Assembly: GCF_048564905.1 (NCBI RefSeq)
Contig: NC_133021.1
Location: forward strand, 23,847,597-23,911,596
Source: Vicugna pacos
Taxonomy: Eukaryota > Chordata > Mammalia > Artiodactyla > Camelidae
Direction of reading: 5' to 3'
Length of the DNA stretch: 64,000 nt
Shown piece after piece: positions 23,477 through 35,285 of this stretch. Position numbers and translations under genes: made by a program. How positions within the stretch are numbered: position 1 is the first letter of the stretch; every line of letters starts with the position of its first letter. The notes under the pieces are model-generated. The model saw only the letters and a program-made list of their open reading frames with translations, did no database searches and was not told the DNA's origin.

Positions 23477-26435
23477 ATTTAATCTAATTTTTTTTTTTTT
23501 TTTGGTGGTGTGGACTTTTAATCCATACCTCCTCCTCTCCCACCTATGGCAGCTGAATAGAGAATGGTCCCCCAAAGCTCCCTGAGAAAACTAGAGAAGA
23601 GCTTCAATTCTCAGACAACTCTGTAATAAAAGCATCTACCTCCACTCCCTTCAAAAAGCCTCAAGGGGGGCCTGAAATGAATCAAGATCACATCCTCTTT
23701 GGCCAGATCCTGTGCTCCTCCCTGAGTGGGAGCCCAGTCTGGGGTCTGTATACATCCTGGTCTTTTCATCTCTGACTTGCCTGAAGCCAGATTCAGTGGT
23801 TCTGGAAATTCAGAGGTAGATAGTGGTTGGCAAAGAGCACAGTACCTGCAGCTTTCTGCAAGCCCAGAGGGTACCCTTATGCCAGCTGGCTATCAGTAAA
23901 TTGACCTCATCATCTCCAGCAGCCTCACTAAAGAGGAGAAAACATCCTTAATTGGGAGAGACATGCCTACCTTTGACAGTTTGGGGGTTTAAAAAAAAAA
24001 GCCCCTTGATTTCTGGAGAGCCTTGCCCCTTAGGCTGCCACTGTCCCTTTCCCCGCCTCCTACATTTTAGCAGATCTGTGGTTTTTTCAGGGGCTGAGAA
24101 TTTGGGTCCAGTTTCACTCTGTTCACAAACTTTCCCAGCTACAGACCATTTACCTTCCATCACCTTCTAAAAGCGGTGAGGTGCTGCACCCCTGGTTGTA
24201 ACTTCATTAGCTTCTTTGCCAAGGTTATCTGGAATTCCAGAATCCCATCCCATCCGAAAGGGCTCCGCAAGTTCTTAACAGGCATTAGACTTGACTCTCT
24301 TTAATGCAAATCCCGCCTCTAAAATCACTCCAGAAACACTGAAGGGGAGTTGGTAAACGCTTGCTGTAGAGTATCCACGAGTTTCTTCAGTCCTGATGAC
24401 CCAGGGGAGGAGAAATATCCCTTCTAGAAAAGACTAGGCTGGTCAAACACTGGAGTGGGCAGTTCTTTGTTCCTGGGGGTGGCAGCCATCTAGAAGTACT
24501 CTGGATAAGGACTGAGAAGAACAGGTAGGTACTATGCCCTCTAGAACTGCCATGAGCTTCTCCAGACATTGCCAGCCATCATGAAAAGATATGCTGGTTC
24601 TAGAATGTTTAGGCAGTTACAGAAAGCCCCTTTCTTTTTTTTTTTTTTTCCCCTCAAAGTCTAGCCAACTAGAATCACTCTCGAAATGGATGCCCGCCTG
24701 CTGCAGGACCACAAGCTCCTCCAGGAGCTACTAGGCTTCCAGAGGCATATAATACTGGTTCCAAGTTGGTCAGGCTATTCCAGAAAGTTTCCCTGCTGCC
24801 CAGCCTACATCTGGAGTGGAGACAAGTCTGCATTAATGCCCACCCACTCAGGCAGGAAGGCAGCCTCATGTTTAAAGATTTTCAGGAATTTGGAGTCAGG
24901 CAGGGTGAAGTTGGCCAGGTAGACAGTGTCTCCACCAGCCAGGCAGGCGACCCAGAAGCCAAAGGTGCCAATAGTCATGATGGTGTGGTTGCACTGAACG
25001 AGGAGAGCGAAGTCCTTACTGGGGGCATCCTCCTGCCCACCCCCAGCAAAGATCACATCCCCCCGGGAGGTGTCAATATTTTTCTGGCACCACCCCATGC
25101 TGTTGCTGGTGACCACAAAGATGGGGGCTTCATGCCGGCCCGGAACCAGTCCATAGCCTGCTGGAGGTAAGCGTGATCTCCCACCACACCCTTCCAGTGG
25201 TGGGGCATCACCTCCAGATAGTCACACCCACGAAGGTGTTCGGGCACTTCCCGGTGCATCGCAGGCGGAGCTGACTCAGTAAACACTGGGCCTTTTGCCT
25301 GAGGTGGTCGTGCAGGGTGAACTTGCGGCGGATCTGTTCCCGGAGATAGTGGAAGAAGGTCCAGGGGCAGGGGAAGCCGGTGAGCTTCAGCCAAGGCTCC
25401 TCCAAGCGGGCGTACTCCTCCAACACCCAGTTGTGCTGCTCGAGCTCCCGCCAAGGCGTGTGGTGGTCCACCTCGGGCGCCAGCACGGGCAGGGTGATGC
25501 AGAACACGGAGGCCAAGGCAGCGTGCATAGTGGGCTGGATGAAGGCCTGGCAGCCATCGAGCTGGGCCAGGGCCAGCAGTGTGGCATACTACCCCACCTG
25601 GTTCCCGAACCGACTGTCTGGGTAGATAGTCCAGGTTCCTGAGGACGAGGCTGGATGCTTGGGACAGGAAATGGAGGTGTTGGGGTTCACAGGCATGCCC
25701 GACAGGCAGAAGATGGCCACAGGGGATGTCACCAGGTTATGGTCTGGACACAAGGCAGACAGGTCCAAGCCATTGTGAAAGAGGTCTCGGTGGATGTGGA
25801 AGAAGAGGGTTGCAGCAGAAACACAGACCAGTAGGAAGGTGAGACAGAGGTGATGGCGGCTGGGGGCCCACATGGCTGAGCTCCTAACTGATGGCAGATC
25901 CAGAACCTTGGTGTGGCCGGAGCTCTCCATCTGCAAGTGCAGCCCACATTCTGTATCCCCCGGAACCCTGCACTCCAGGTTCCCTGGCCAAACAGCCCTC
26001 CCCCTCCATGCTGCCTCCCCAGACTGGCTGCGAGGGCTGGGGAGGGGAGGTACGAGAGGGAGCGGTCAGGAGGTTCACAGCCTCCGCCCCTCCCGGGCCA
26101 AGCAGGTAGCTCGGTGGTGGAGCCCAGCTCCTTCCCTGGTGGCAAGCCTCACTCCCCAGGCTAGGGTGACAGCCTCCGCCCTCTAAACCCTACCCGGACA
26201 GGGAGATCCACGCCCCAGCCGCCTCATCCCGCAACTGGCCAGCCTGGGGCAGCCTACTTGGCCTCCCAGCAGCTTCATCCTTCCATGGACGTGAATATCA
26301 AGTGCCAACTGCAATGCTGGACCCAGACGTTCTGGCCCATCGACCTCTCCTCTTCCCCTCCAGTTCTGGGTTCGGCCATCCGCCCTGGGCACCTGGATGC
26401 GCCGAGTCCGACCACGCCGCAGTGACTTAATCTAA
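23477..26435 (-). pseudogene. FUT1: FUT1 processed pseudogene (retrocopy), full-length mRNA
   Basis: FUT1 makes a Golgi type II membrane galactoside alpha-1,2-fucosyltransferase, the H-antigen enzyme, normally about 365 residues. Here the minus strand starts at ATG 25873-25871 with [18 protein letters not shown] (tail plus membrane anchor). It continues through LSGTWT-like and [26 protein letters not shown], an altered FVGV..R donor-binding motif, and [14 protein letters not shown] to [13 protein letters not shown], ending near 24805. The frame is broken by an in-frame stop right after FGNQVG (the Gln codon is now TAG) and at least two frame changes near 25210 and 25115. A GC-rich 5' UTR runs to about 26424. 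The 3' UTR runs from 24804 to an ATTAAA signal (23522-23517) and a 16-base A tail (23503-23488). TSDs ATTTAATCTAA (23477-23487) and ACTTAATCTAA (26425-26435) flank it. It is a retrocopy because of tail and TSD; the coding region is single-exon even in the parent gene. The 3' UTR match is from memory of human FUT1. Confidence 0.93.
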
Positions 26436-26569
26436 ATTTTTGATTAAAAAATTAATCATCTTTCTGCTGTCAGCTGCCATCTTTCCGTTGTCACAGTCTC
26501 CCACTAAATTGGCAGGTGTCTCTCTAACTGAAATGCTTAGGATTAGTGACAAACATTCATTTCATATTT
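26436..26569. other. AT-rich spacer
   Basis: Unique DNA between the FUT1 retrocopy and an L1 end. Its AT-rich start contrasts with the GC-rich pseudogene next to it. Confidence 0.5.
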
Positions 26570-26775
26570 TAAACTGAAGTACAGTTGATTTACAACGTTG
26601 TGTTAGTTCCTGGGGTCTGGCATAGTGATTCAGTCATACACACATATTCTTTTTCATGATAGGTTATTACAAGCTACTGAGTACAGGTCCCTGGCTATAC
26701 AGTAGGTCTTTGCTGTTTATCTACTCTGTGTACAGTAGGATCTGCTCATCCCAAACTCACAATTTTTGGGATGAA
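26570..26775 (-). mobile_element. Artiodactyl-type L1 3' end, antisense
   Basis: Reads as the reverse complement of the L1 3' UTR: 'gttgatttacaacgttgtgt' with 'tagttcctgg', then 'gtgattcagtcatacacaca', 'ttctttttcatgataggtta', 'atacagtaggtctttgctgt' and 'ctcatcccaaactc'. It is 5' truncated, with no clear TSD. Confidence 0.8.
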
Positions 26776-28734
26776 TTTATGGCTAAATTCCAGATGGTGG
26801 TGGTGCTTGTTCTCTGTGATTGTGGCCTTGTACACATTTGTACCCAGAGCTCAAAGGCTGCTCTGACATCTACAGTGGGTTGTGCTTCTCAAAAACAAGC
26901 TAACTGCTGGAACAGGCCACCGCGCTATGCTTGGAGCGTTATTTCATGCCACAGAAACAGTCTCGTAGACTTCTTCAAATTTTAATTATTTGTGCAAGAT
27001 CTGTGTATCAGCGCTCCCTTCAAACAACGTTAATTATTATAAAGGGTGATTTTTTGGAACAAATAAGGATATTTTCACTCTAAGCAGCTAGCTTTATTTC
27101 AGAGTCCCAGAATGTTGACACTAAAAGGAATTTCCAGGCCATCCAGTGCAGCCCCCACACTTAAGAGATTGGAACCAAAGTTAAATGCCTTGTCTACAGT
27201 CACCAGGTAACAAGTGGCGGAGCCAGTGGGAAATCCTATCTCCTGAATGTTAGTTTCATCCTTTTTGCTCTGAAAGCCACATTGAGGAAATCAAAACTAC
27301 AACCTCAGTTCATAAAAATAAATATTAAAAGAGCCATAGGAGATGACATAGAGGGTGAAAGGAAATAAATAGGCTTCGTTTTCCTGATTCAGTTTCCTTA
27401 AGTTTTTCCAGGAGGGTGGGGTTCAGATAAGGGAGAAGTTATACTTAATCTAGAGGTGGAAGTAATGAAATAAACATCAAGCCTCCACCGAAAAGGAAAG
27501 AAAAAGGAGAACTCAACTCTGGATAGTGATTTAAAGAAAATTTAAGTAAAAACAACTTTTCGAAGTCCCTGTTTCCAGGAACAGAGGAGGACATGACAAT
27601 CTCCCAAGTGATCTGACTGCCATCTTAACTGAGCTTTCATGAAGATTTCTGCCTACATGCAGAAGACATGAAAAAGGGAATCCTGTTACATACGACGGCA
27701 GAATGCTTCTAGAAAGAAACAGGAAGTTCATTTGCAAGCCAGGGCACTGAGTCCCACTTCAGCCCAGGAAGAATGCATTTCTGGGTTTTTCTTCTGCACA
27801 GTGATGGTTGGTTATTTTGACAGGAGGAGCAGAAGGCTCTAATCCATACAGATTTGGCAGCCTGTTGAGCACAACACAACGTCTACAGGGAAGGAAAGAG
27901 TGAAGCATCCAGAGAACAGGATTTGCACTTTTAGGATTATCTGACAGAGAACTATCTCCATACAACATGGGCCAGACACATTTACACACACACACACATG
28001 CTCTTTCTTTCTAAGAATATTCCCAGCACTAAAAAGCTAGATTGAATGCTGAGGTATTTCTGCTCACTTGAAAATAGTTTCCAAGTGAATTCTAGGAGTC
28101 CCTGTGAGGCGGACATCACAGAAGAAAAGAACATTCAGCTAAATGTGAGATAGTCAGCAACAGAAGAGAGAGTTCACTCGATGGCAGTTTAAGGCCAAAG
28201 AAAGCTCCCAGGAGTGAACTTCACAGGGAATCAGTCCGCTGGGGTCAGGGGAGCCCTGCCCAGCCTCAGGGATGGGAGGGAGAGACGGAGACTGGGAGGG
28301 AAAGATGGAGGCTGGGAGGGAACCGCACAGCACCTGTGGTTGAATTCATGTTCCTCTAGGGCAGAGGCCCAACCGGACAGGCCTCCTTCCCTCCCCATCC
28401 CAATGGCAGGGAGATCAAGTCCTGATCAGATTCCCCTTCCGTTGTATGGGGAAGTGCACAGCCTGCAGCAGGGTTCTTTCCTGACATCATGACACTGTGA
28501 TGATGGGATCAGCTACATTGATCAACGCACTCCAACCAACGACCCCATCATCCTGGCAGGCAAACGGCAGCGGGAGAGAAGACAGAGGAGAGGAGAGAAT
28601 CTGTCTGGCGAGACTACCAACCTGGCTTTGCTGGGATACTTATGTTCTGCGTGTTAAAGATGTCATCCTGTAATCACGCCCCCTAAACGCAATCAAATTG
28701 TGGAAAACACTAAAAGTCTCAGGCAGGCCCGGGT
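26776..28734. other. Mostly unique noncoding DNA
   Basis: Contains a MIR-family fragment (27125-27250, listed separately) and a short (CA)n run at 27984-27997. No gene is recognised. 28280-28320 repeats a 'ctgggagggaaagatggagg'-like unit twice. Confidence 0.5.
27125..27250 (-). mobile_element. MIR-family SINE fragment, antisense
   Basis: Reverse MIR layout: 'catccagtgcagcccccaca', then 'aatgccttgtctacagtcac' with 'caggtaacaagtggcggagc' and 'cagtgggaa'. Diverged. Confidence 0.6.
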
Positions 28735-28910
28735 GCAGCCTTGGTCTAGAACTTTCTCAAGAGTGCCACCCTGAGTGAGCTAACCAACCTCTAAGGACCT
28801 TCATTTCCTCTCGTGAAACAGGGATAAGGACACCCACGGGAGGGCTGTGAAGATTAGACTAGAAAATGCATGTAAGTCACGTGGCCTCATTCCTGGTTAT
28901 TAAACAAATA
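28735..28910 (+). mobile_element. MIR SINE
   Basis: MIR core and 3' part: 'tctaaggaccttcatttcct', 'gaaacagggataaggacacc', 'ggctgtgaagattagactag' with 'aaaatgcatgtaa', then a 'cattcctgg' end. Confidence 0.7.
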
Positions 28911-31200
28911 AGCAGCAACATTCCTGCCTATCGGCTCACCTGTGAGTGTACCATCTTCTGAACCTCGTAATCCCACAGGTCCATGCAAGGTTGAGGCCAA
29001 GCCCCAAATATACTACTTTGACACAAAGAAAACAAATCCTTTTTACAAAGGATGATGGCATGGGATTTCTTTCCACGTAGAAGGCTAATTTTCTGTAGCT
29101 TGAAAATTTAGATTTAGATTATAACTGATGAACTATACATGAACATTTATTTGAATGGCCCCAAATTAGGTAGGAATGGCCAAAACCGGGAAAAACATAT
29201 TCAATGAATTCCAATAACCTAGAAGAAATATATTTGCTGTGCTGATAAAGAGATGTCTAACAATGGGATAATATATGTAAGAAAAAGAAGTTAAGAAGAC
29301 ACAAAGAAGGTGTGGGAGGGAAAATGATTATTTGAGAAGCTACTAGGTTTACCTGATTCCTATCAGATTCTTTTTACATGTAGCATTTTATTCAATCCAC
29401 ACAATACTGAGAAAAATATGTTTCTTTATTTTATAGATAAGGAGACCAAGCTTGAAAACTTGCTTCACAAAGCTGGTTCAGGCATCAGATCAACCTGGAT
29501 CTAAATGCATCACTTTGACTCAAAAGTTTTCCTTCACCATGTAAACAGAATTTATTCCAGAAACATTAGTTTGTATTTTCCCATACGTCCTTTTAAAAGA
29601 TAGTTTCCACGTGATTCTGTTAGGATAAAATTACTCTTCCTTAAGAGTCATCTGCCTTATAAGACAAGAATCCATCCTGTCTAAATTTCAAAGCCACAAG
29701 CAAAGAAGAAAGGAAATAAACTTAAAATGCCTTAACTTGACAATCGTTTAAAAGGAACATGTATTACTTCCAGAATCAGGGGAAGAAACACATACGCTTA
29801 CATTATATGTAAAGCAAATCCATTTCAAACCAGTTTTAGGTTAGACACAAACATCATAGTCAAAATTATAAAACACAGTTAACATCTTAAAAACGTGGCA
29901 GCTACCTTTCTTAGAAGGATTAAACTCAGCCCAGCTTGAGTGAATGAATAATTTCGAAGTTCTTTCCAGCATGAGCACATCCTATCGGATTTGAAGAGTA
30001 TCTGTCAGTCCTCTGGAAGAAAGGGGCCATTGAGGTCATTTGTTTCAGTGTCATTTAGGTGTGATTGTACAGGACTGGGGGACTCAGGCTAAGAAGATTG
30101 CTTACAGTTCCATAAAGGGATGTTAAGCATTGTGAAAGGTACCAACAAGAGCTCTGCACTTTAGACACCAGAATCACCTGAGAAGGGACCCTGGAGGAAT
30201 CCTTGACAGGAGAACCTAGAAAGATGACACACACTGGGACAAATACTCCTCCTGATTTCTGGTGACTCTTACACCAGATTGGGCATTGAATCTGGTTGCC
30301 TTCTAGCCTTCAAACTCACTTAAGTTAAATTTAGAAAACATCTGGAGAGATTACAATGTCCTGTTCTTTGCCGAACCTGGCAAAAAGTCTAGGAAAAGGG
30401 AAAATGAGAAACAATTGTCTACGAATTAACAAATTGCTATGCGTCCTGCTCCCAGAAAGTGAGGTATGCATGGACACTCCAACCCAAGATGGCAAGACAT
30501 CGGTCACAGAAGAAATAATGTGTGTATGCAGCATCCATTTTCCAGATCTCTTTCCAAGCATCGGAATTAATTTCATCATTATCAGAAAGTCTTTGGTTTC
30601 TAGGAAGAAATAGCTCATGAGATGCAGTACTGTCTTTCAAAAATATACTATGTGTAAATATACTTTTAAATTACTGAGTTGAGTACATCAGTATAAGAAA
30701 TACTACTGCACCAATTACAACAACAACAATCACTATGAACTCATGGAGTTTGGCCCAGATGATGAATATCAAATCCCAGGGTTTACAACAGTGTATTAAA
30801 CTCTGTCAAAAATGTCAACCACTGCTTGGTTCACTCGGTAATTTTGAAGTAAAAGCTGGAAAGAAACCTGGGTGAGTTCATGCTTGCTGCGCTTGCTAAG
30901 GTCTAGAAGAAGCATCTGAGGATACTTCTGCTGGGACAGGCGACATGGGACTTTCCTGGTAGATCTCTGTTTATTTAAGTAATGTGTCAACACATTCTAA
31001 GGGAAAAGAGCAACACTATACTATGCTTGTTTTGTAGAAAAGGTGTTTACCAAATATAATTCTTAAACGCCCTTTGCCAAAGGCAATCTGGACAGTAGAA
31101 CAAAAACTGAATTTTGTGCTGTCTGAGCATGTTCTTCATGCTCTTTGTCTCGCTAAAGGCCCATTAGCATGGTACCTGATGCCCCATGAATGCACCTATT
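28911..31200. other. Mostly unique noncoding DNA
   Basis: Apart from an antisense MIR at 29380-29510, no repeat or gene is recognised. Overlapping short frames on both strands near 30330-30640 show no known domain and no sign of selection that I can judge by eye. Confidence 0.5.
29380..29510 (-). mobile_element. MIR SINE fragment, antisense
   Basis: Reverse MIR: 'gcattttattcaatccacac' with 'aatactgagaa', then 'ttattttatagataaggaga' with 'ccaagcttgaaaacttgctt', and 'tcagatcaacctggat'. Confidence 0.65.
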
Positions 31201-31385
31201 AAAAGTGCACAATTTAGCAGAGGGAATATAGCTAATATTTTATAATAATTTTAAATGGAGTATAATCTATAAAAGTATTAAATTACTATGTTATACACCT
31301 GAAACAAATATAATATTGTAAATCAATTATACTTCAAATAAATAAACAGGTTTTTTTTAATTGTAAAAAAAAAGGTGTACAACTT
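31201..31385 (+). mobile_element. Artiodactyl-type L1 3' end with decayed duplication
   Basis: L1 3' end: 'ttactatgttatacacctga' with 'aacaaatataatattgtaaa', then 'tcaattatacttcaaataaa' and an A/T-rich tail. The flanks AAAAGTGCACAATTT (31201-31215) and AAAGGTGTACAACTT (31371-31385) agree at 12 of 15 bases and may be a decayed TSD. Confidence 0.7.
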
Positions 31386-31394
31386 CCATGGTTT

Positions 31395-31685
31395 TTTGGT
31401 TTATTCACAGGGTCGCACAACTATCATGGCAGTCAACTTTAAAATATTTTTCTCATTCTGAAATGAAACCCCACACCCATCTGCAGACACTTCTCATCTC
31501 CCATCAGCTTCCTCAGCCCTAGGCAACCACCAGTCTACTTTTTATCTCTGGGTTGGCCTATTTTGGACATTTCATATACATGGGATCATAAAATATGTGG
31601 TCCTCTGTGACTGGCTTCTTTGACCTAGCCTAATGTTCTCAAAACAGCTCCATGTTGTAACATGTACCAGTACCATAAGATAAAC
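31395..31685 (-). mobile_element. Old L1M fragment, antisense
   Basis: Reverse L1M 3' region: 'ctaggcaaccaccagtctac' with 'tttttatctctggg', then 'ggacatttcatatacatggg' with 'atcata', then 'tgactggcttctttgaccta' with 'gcctaatgttctcaaaaca' and 'ccatgttgtaacatgtacca'. Same family type as 40.8-41.5 kb. Confidence 0.75.
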
Positions 31686-32509
31686 TATGAATAGATAAAT
31701 AATTGTGGGTTTCAAAAATTAACAGATAAAGATATAAATATATATACATATATATATATTAATTATGTTGTCCCTGAGGACCTTTTGTAGATATAAAGAG
31801 GGGAAAAGGGATATGGTCATGGAAATTTGAAAACTTAACGTATCAATTACTCATTTATTCCTAGTAAATAAAAAATAAGGGCACTGACACGTCTGTTCAT
31901 AGAGCTGTTTTACTGCTCAGTAGCCCCATTTGGATCCCAGAGAGTCACAAGGTCACACACAACAATGACTAACATTCCAGAACAGAGTGCACCACCATAG
32001 CGTGGAGCAGATGGAGGACACTAGGTCCCAGAATGCTGGAACGGAAGGAAATGTAACATGGATTTAAGATTACATTCTCTAGAACTAGAGTTTCAATCTT
32101 GGTCTGCCATTTGTTGAGCTGTGACCCCAGGCAAGTTACAAAAATCCTCGGGGCACTGTTTCTTCATCAGTAAAATGGGAATAAAAACAAAAGTACATAT
32201 TCAAAGAGTATTTGAGAGGCATTAACACCTAATACGTAATAATATAGAAAGCATGTAGGATTCAATGAGCAGTTCCCTTAAATTTATACCGAAAGGGGAC
32301 TTTACACCAAGTAATAAAATAACAAAAGCCCACTTAAAACCACACAGGTTACGACATTTTTGGGAAAGATTGTTAAAATCTCATTGCTAGTTCTCATCAA
32401 AGAAGTGATGCCAATTTGGAAGACAGCAACTAGTTTGCATCCTTTCTAGTACAAATGCAATGAGTTTGCACTTTTCATCTTAACTTCAGAAAACAAACAA
32501 AAACCATTT
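31686..32509. other. Noncoding DNA with MIR and short TA repeat
   Basis: A TATA-rich run lies at 31734-31760. Otherwise only the MIR at 32085-32235 is recognised. Confidence 0.5.
32085..32235 (+). mobile_element. MIR SINE
   Basis: MIR core: 'gtttcaatcttggtctgcca', 'gagctgtgaccccaggcaag' with 'ttac', 'ctgtttcttcatcagtaaaa' with 'tgggaataa'. Confidence 0.8.
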
Positions 32510-32675
32510 TATGCTGTCCTTTGCTTGTATTGTTTGTTTGCTGAGGGGGAGGTAATTGGGTTTCTTCTTTGATTTCCGCTTGCAGGAGGTACCCGGGATT
32601 GAACCCGAGACCTCTTGGGTGCTGAGCATGCACTCTACCACTTGAGCTATACCCTTTCCCCTATGCTGTCTTTTG
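32510..32675 (-). mobile_element. Camelid tRNA-Ala-derived SINE (vic-1-like)
   Basis: On the minus strand it starts near 32661 with a GGGTATAGCTCAAGTGGTAG A box, followed by GCATGCTCAGCACC and a B box GGGTTCAATCCC. The tail is degenerate, with CAAACAAAC-like repeats. TSDs are TATGCTGTCCTTTG (32510-32523) and TATGCTGTCTTTTG (32662-32675), 13 of 14 identical. The near-intact TSD suggests moderate youth. Confidence 0.9.
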
Positions 32676-33205
32676 AAAATACCAAGAAGCAAGTATAATT
32701 CAATGAAAGGAAATCCAAAAGTGGTATGCACAAAACATTTCCACCGTGGACAAGAATTCACCACCTCACTCTGCTTAAATTATTACCCATCATTTACATA
32801 CCATCAGCTGTTTCACGTCACTCTCTTCCCTAGTTACCAACAAAACACCAGTCTACTTCAGCTATAACTTTCCTATGTGTAGGAATTTTGAGAACCAGTA
32901 TTAATTCATAATTTTGAAAGAAAGGAAACACAGCAATTTATATTTCCATTCCTTACTGGAAAAGAAGAACGCCACAAATCATACTGTGGATAGCCCAGCT
33001 GAGAAAATGCCAAAGTGTAAGAGTAGGAAAATCCATTTTTGTTTGAGATAATACATGGCCGACAAATCAAAAAGCATGACATTTAATAACACAGCGTCGT
33101 TCACTTCTATTTGTTTTTGGTAACCATGCCCTTCACACCTTTAGATCTGAGAAATGTTAGAGCACACTGGAAAAATGAATTAGGGAAGTACACCATCTGT
33201 GTTAT
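32676..33205. other. Unique noncoding DNA
   Basis: No gene or repeat recognised between the SINE and the HNRNPF retrocopy. Confidence 0.5.
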
Positions 33206-35285
33206 AAAGAGCTTTTGTCTCCGGCTCGGTCTTGGAAGTGGGACTGCTCCGCGCCTTACTAGAGGGAAAGGATAATTCGTTGTCTGCCTGGAGTGTCTCT
33301 GACTGTGGGCATCCTTCACTGTTCTCTAAGCCACAAGAAGTGGCACCCAAGCTTGTTTGACGTCTGCCCTGTCAAGTGTCCATGATGCTGAGCCCTGAGG
33401 GAGGTGAAGGCTTTGTGGTCAAGCTCCGTGGCCTGCCCTGGTCCTGCTCTGTTGAGGATGTGCAGACTTTCCTCTCCATCTGCACGATTCAGGATGGGGC
33501 CGCGGGCGTTCATTTTATCTACACTAGAGAAGGCAGGCAGCGTGGTGAGGCTTTTGTTGCTTGAATGATAAGATGTAAAAATGGCCCTTAAAAAAGACAG
33601 GGAAAGGATGGGACACCGGTACATTGAGGTGTTCAAGTCCCACAGAATCGAGATGGGTTGGGTGTTGAAGCACAGTGGTCCAAACAGTGCCGACACCACC
33701 AATGATGGTTCTGTGCGGCTTCGAGGACTCCCATTTGGATGCACCAAGGAAGCAATCGTTTAGTTCTTCTCAGGGTTGGAAATCATGCCAAATGGGATCA
33801 CACTGCCTGTGGACCCCGAGGGCAAGATTACAGGGGAAGCCTTTGTGCAGTCTGCCTCCCAGGAGTTAGCTGAGAAGGCTCTGGGGAAGCACAAGGAGAG
33901 AACAGGGCACAGATATACCGAGGTGTTCAAGAGCAGTCAGGAAGAAGTCAGTCATACTCGGATCCCCCTCTGAAGTTCATGTCGGTGCAGCGACCGGGGC
34001 CCTGTGACCGCCCCGGCACAGCCAGGAGGTACGTCAGCACTGTCAAACCAGCAGGCCTGGAGAGGATGAGGTCCAGAGCCTACAGTGCAGGCTATGGAGG
34101 CTACGAGGAGTACAGCGGCCTCAGCGATGGCTATGGCTTCACCACTGACCTGTTTGGAAGAGACCTCTGCTACTGTCTCTCTGGGATGTATGACCACAGG
34201 GATGGAGATGGCGAGTTCACTGTCCAGAGCACCACTGGGCACTGCGTCCACATGAGGGGGCTGCCCTGCAAGGCCACGGAGAACGACATTTACAACTTCT
34301 TCTCTCCGCTCAACCCCGTGAGGGTCCATATTGAGACTGGCCCTGATGGAAGAGTGACGGGCAAAGCTGATACTGAGTTTGCTACTCATGAAGAAGCTGT
34401 GGCGGCCATGTCCAAAAGCAGGGCCAACATGCAACAGATACAGAGAACTCTTCTCGAATTCCACAACGGGGGCCAGCAACAGGGCTTATAGCAGCCTGAT
34501 GATGCAGGGCATGGGGGTGTCAACCCGGTCCACTTACAGTGGCCTTGAGAGCCAATCCGTGAGTGGCTGTTACGAGGCTGGCTACGGTGCCCAGAACAGC
34601 ATGGGAGGGTATGACTAGTTTTGTGGCAGCATTTGAGTTATTTCGATCAAATTTTCACAGACAGCCAACAAGCAGTGAAAAGCAGTTATTACTCTAGAGG
34701 AAGCTGTGGGACCCTTTTTGCACCATAAGTTTGTGAAATCTGGAAGAAAAAAAATTACCTCTTCAGTGTTTTCTCATGCAAACTTTCTTCCAGCATGTGA
34801 TATTGAGTAAACTCAAACTATTTTTAGCTTTTCTCAATTAATATTTTGGTAGTGTACTTCTGGAGTGATGTTATCTGAGTTGTAAAGTAGATTTAAGTAT
34901 GTTAAGTGTGGATCTTTTACACCATCGTGAACACATTGGGAAGGTGTGCTTTTTTCTCTCTCTCTCTTTTTTTTTTTTTGAAACCTCAAGCTGCTACACC
35001 CCTAATTCAAACAGGAACATTTCTCATGTTTGTTCATTCTATTTTATTTTCATTTAAAATCTTTTAGGTTAAGTTTAAGCTTTTAAAAATTTAGTTTTGA
35101 AAACCGAGACACATTTCTAATACTGTAGGAACTGGTAAGGCCTTGACTTAAAACTTTTTTTGTACTGTGATTTCCCTTTGGGTGTATTTTGCTAAGTGAA
35201 ACTTGTTAAATTTTTTTGTTAACTAAATTTTTTTCTGAAAATAAAAAGACGTTTCACAATAAAAAAAACAAAAGAGCTTTTGTCT
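33206..35285 (+). pseudogene. HNRNPF: HNRNPF processed pseudogene (retrocopy)
   Basis: HNRNPF is a nuclear RNA-binding protein of 415 residues with three quasi-RRMs that bind G-tracts and regulate splicing. This copy starts at ATG 33382 with [20 protein letters not shown] (qRRM1). It continues through [13 protein letters not shown] and [20 protein letters not shown] (qRRM2), the Gly/Tyr-rich [17 protein letters not shown] linker, and [11 protein letters not shown] with [13 protein letters not shown] (qRRM3). It ends in the HNRNPF-specific tail [19 protein letters not shown], stop at 34618. GYGF..DLFGRDL and this tail separate it from HNRNPH1 and H2. The frame has stops near 33564 and 33763 and frame changes near 33570, 33960 and 34430. 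The 3' UTR reaches AATAAA (35240-35245) and an A-rich tail. TSDs AAAGAGCTTTTGTCT at 33206-33220 and 35271-35285 are identical over 15 bases. No product is expected. Confidence 0.97.

Noticed and set aside
24635-24649. T-run first taken as the poly(A) tail of the FUT1 retrocopy
   Set aside because: FUT1-like 3' UTR continues beyond it to 23504, where there is an ATTAAA signal, a 16-base tail and a TSD.
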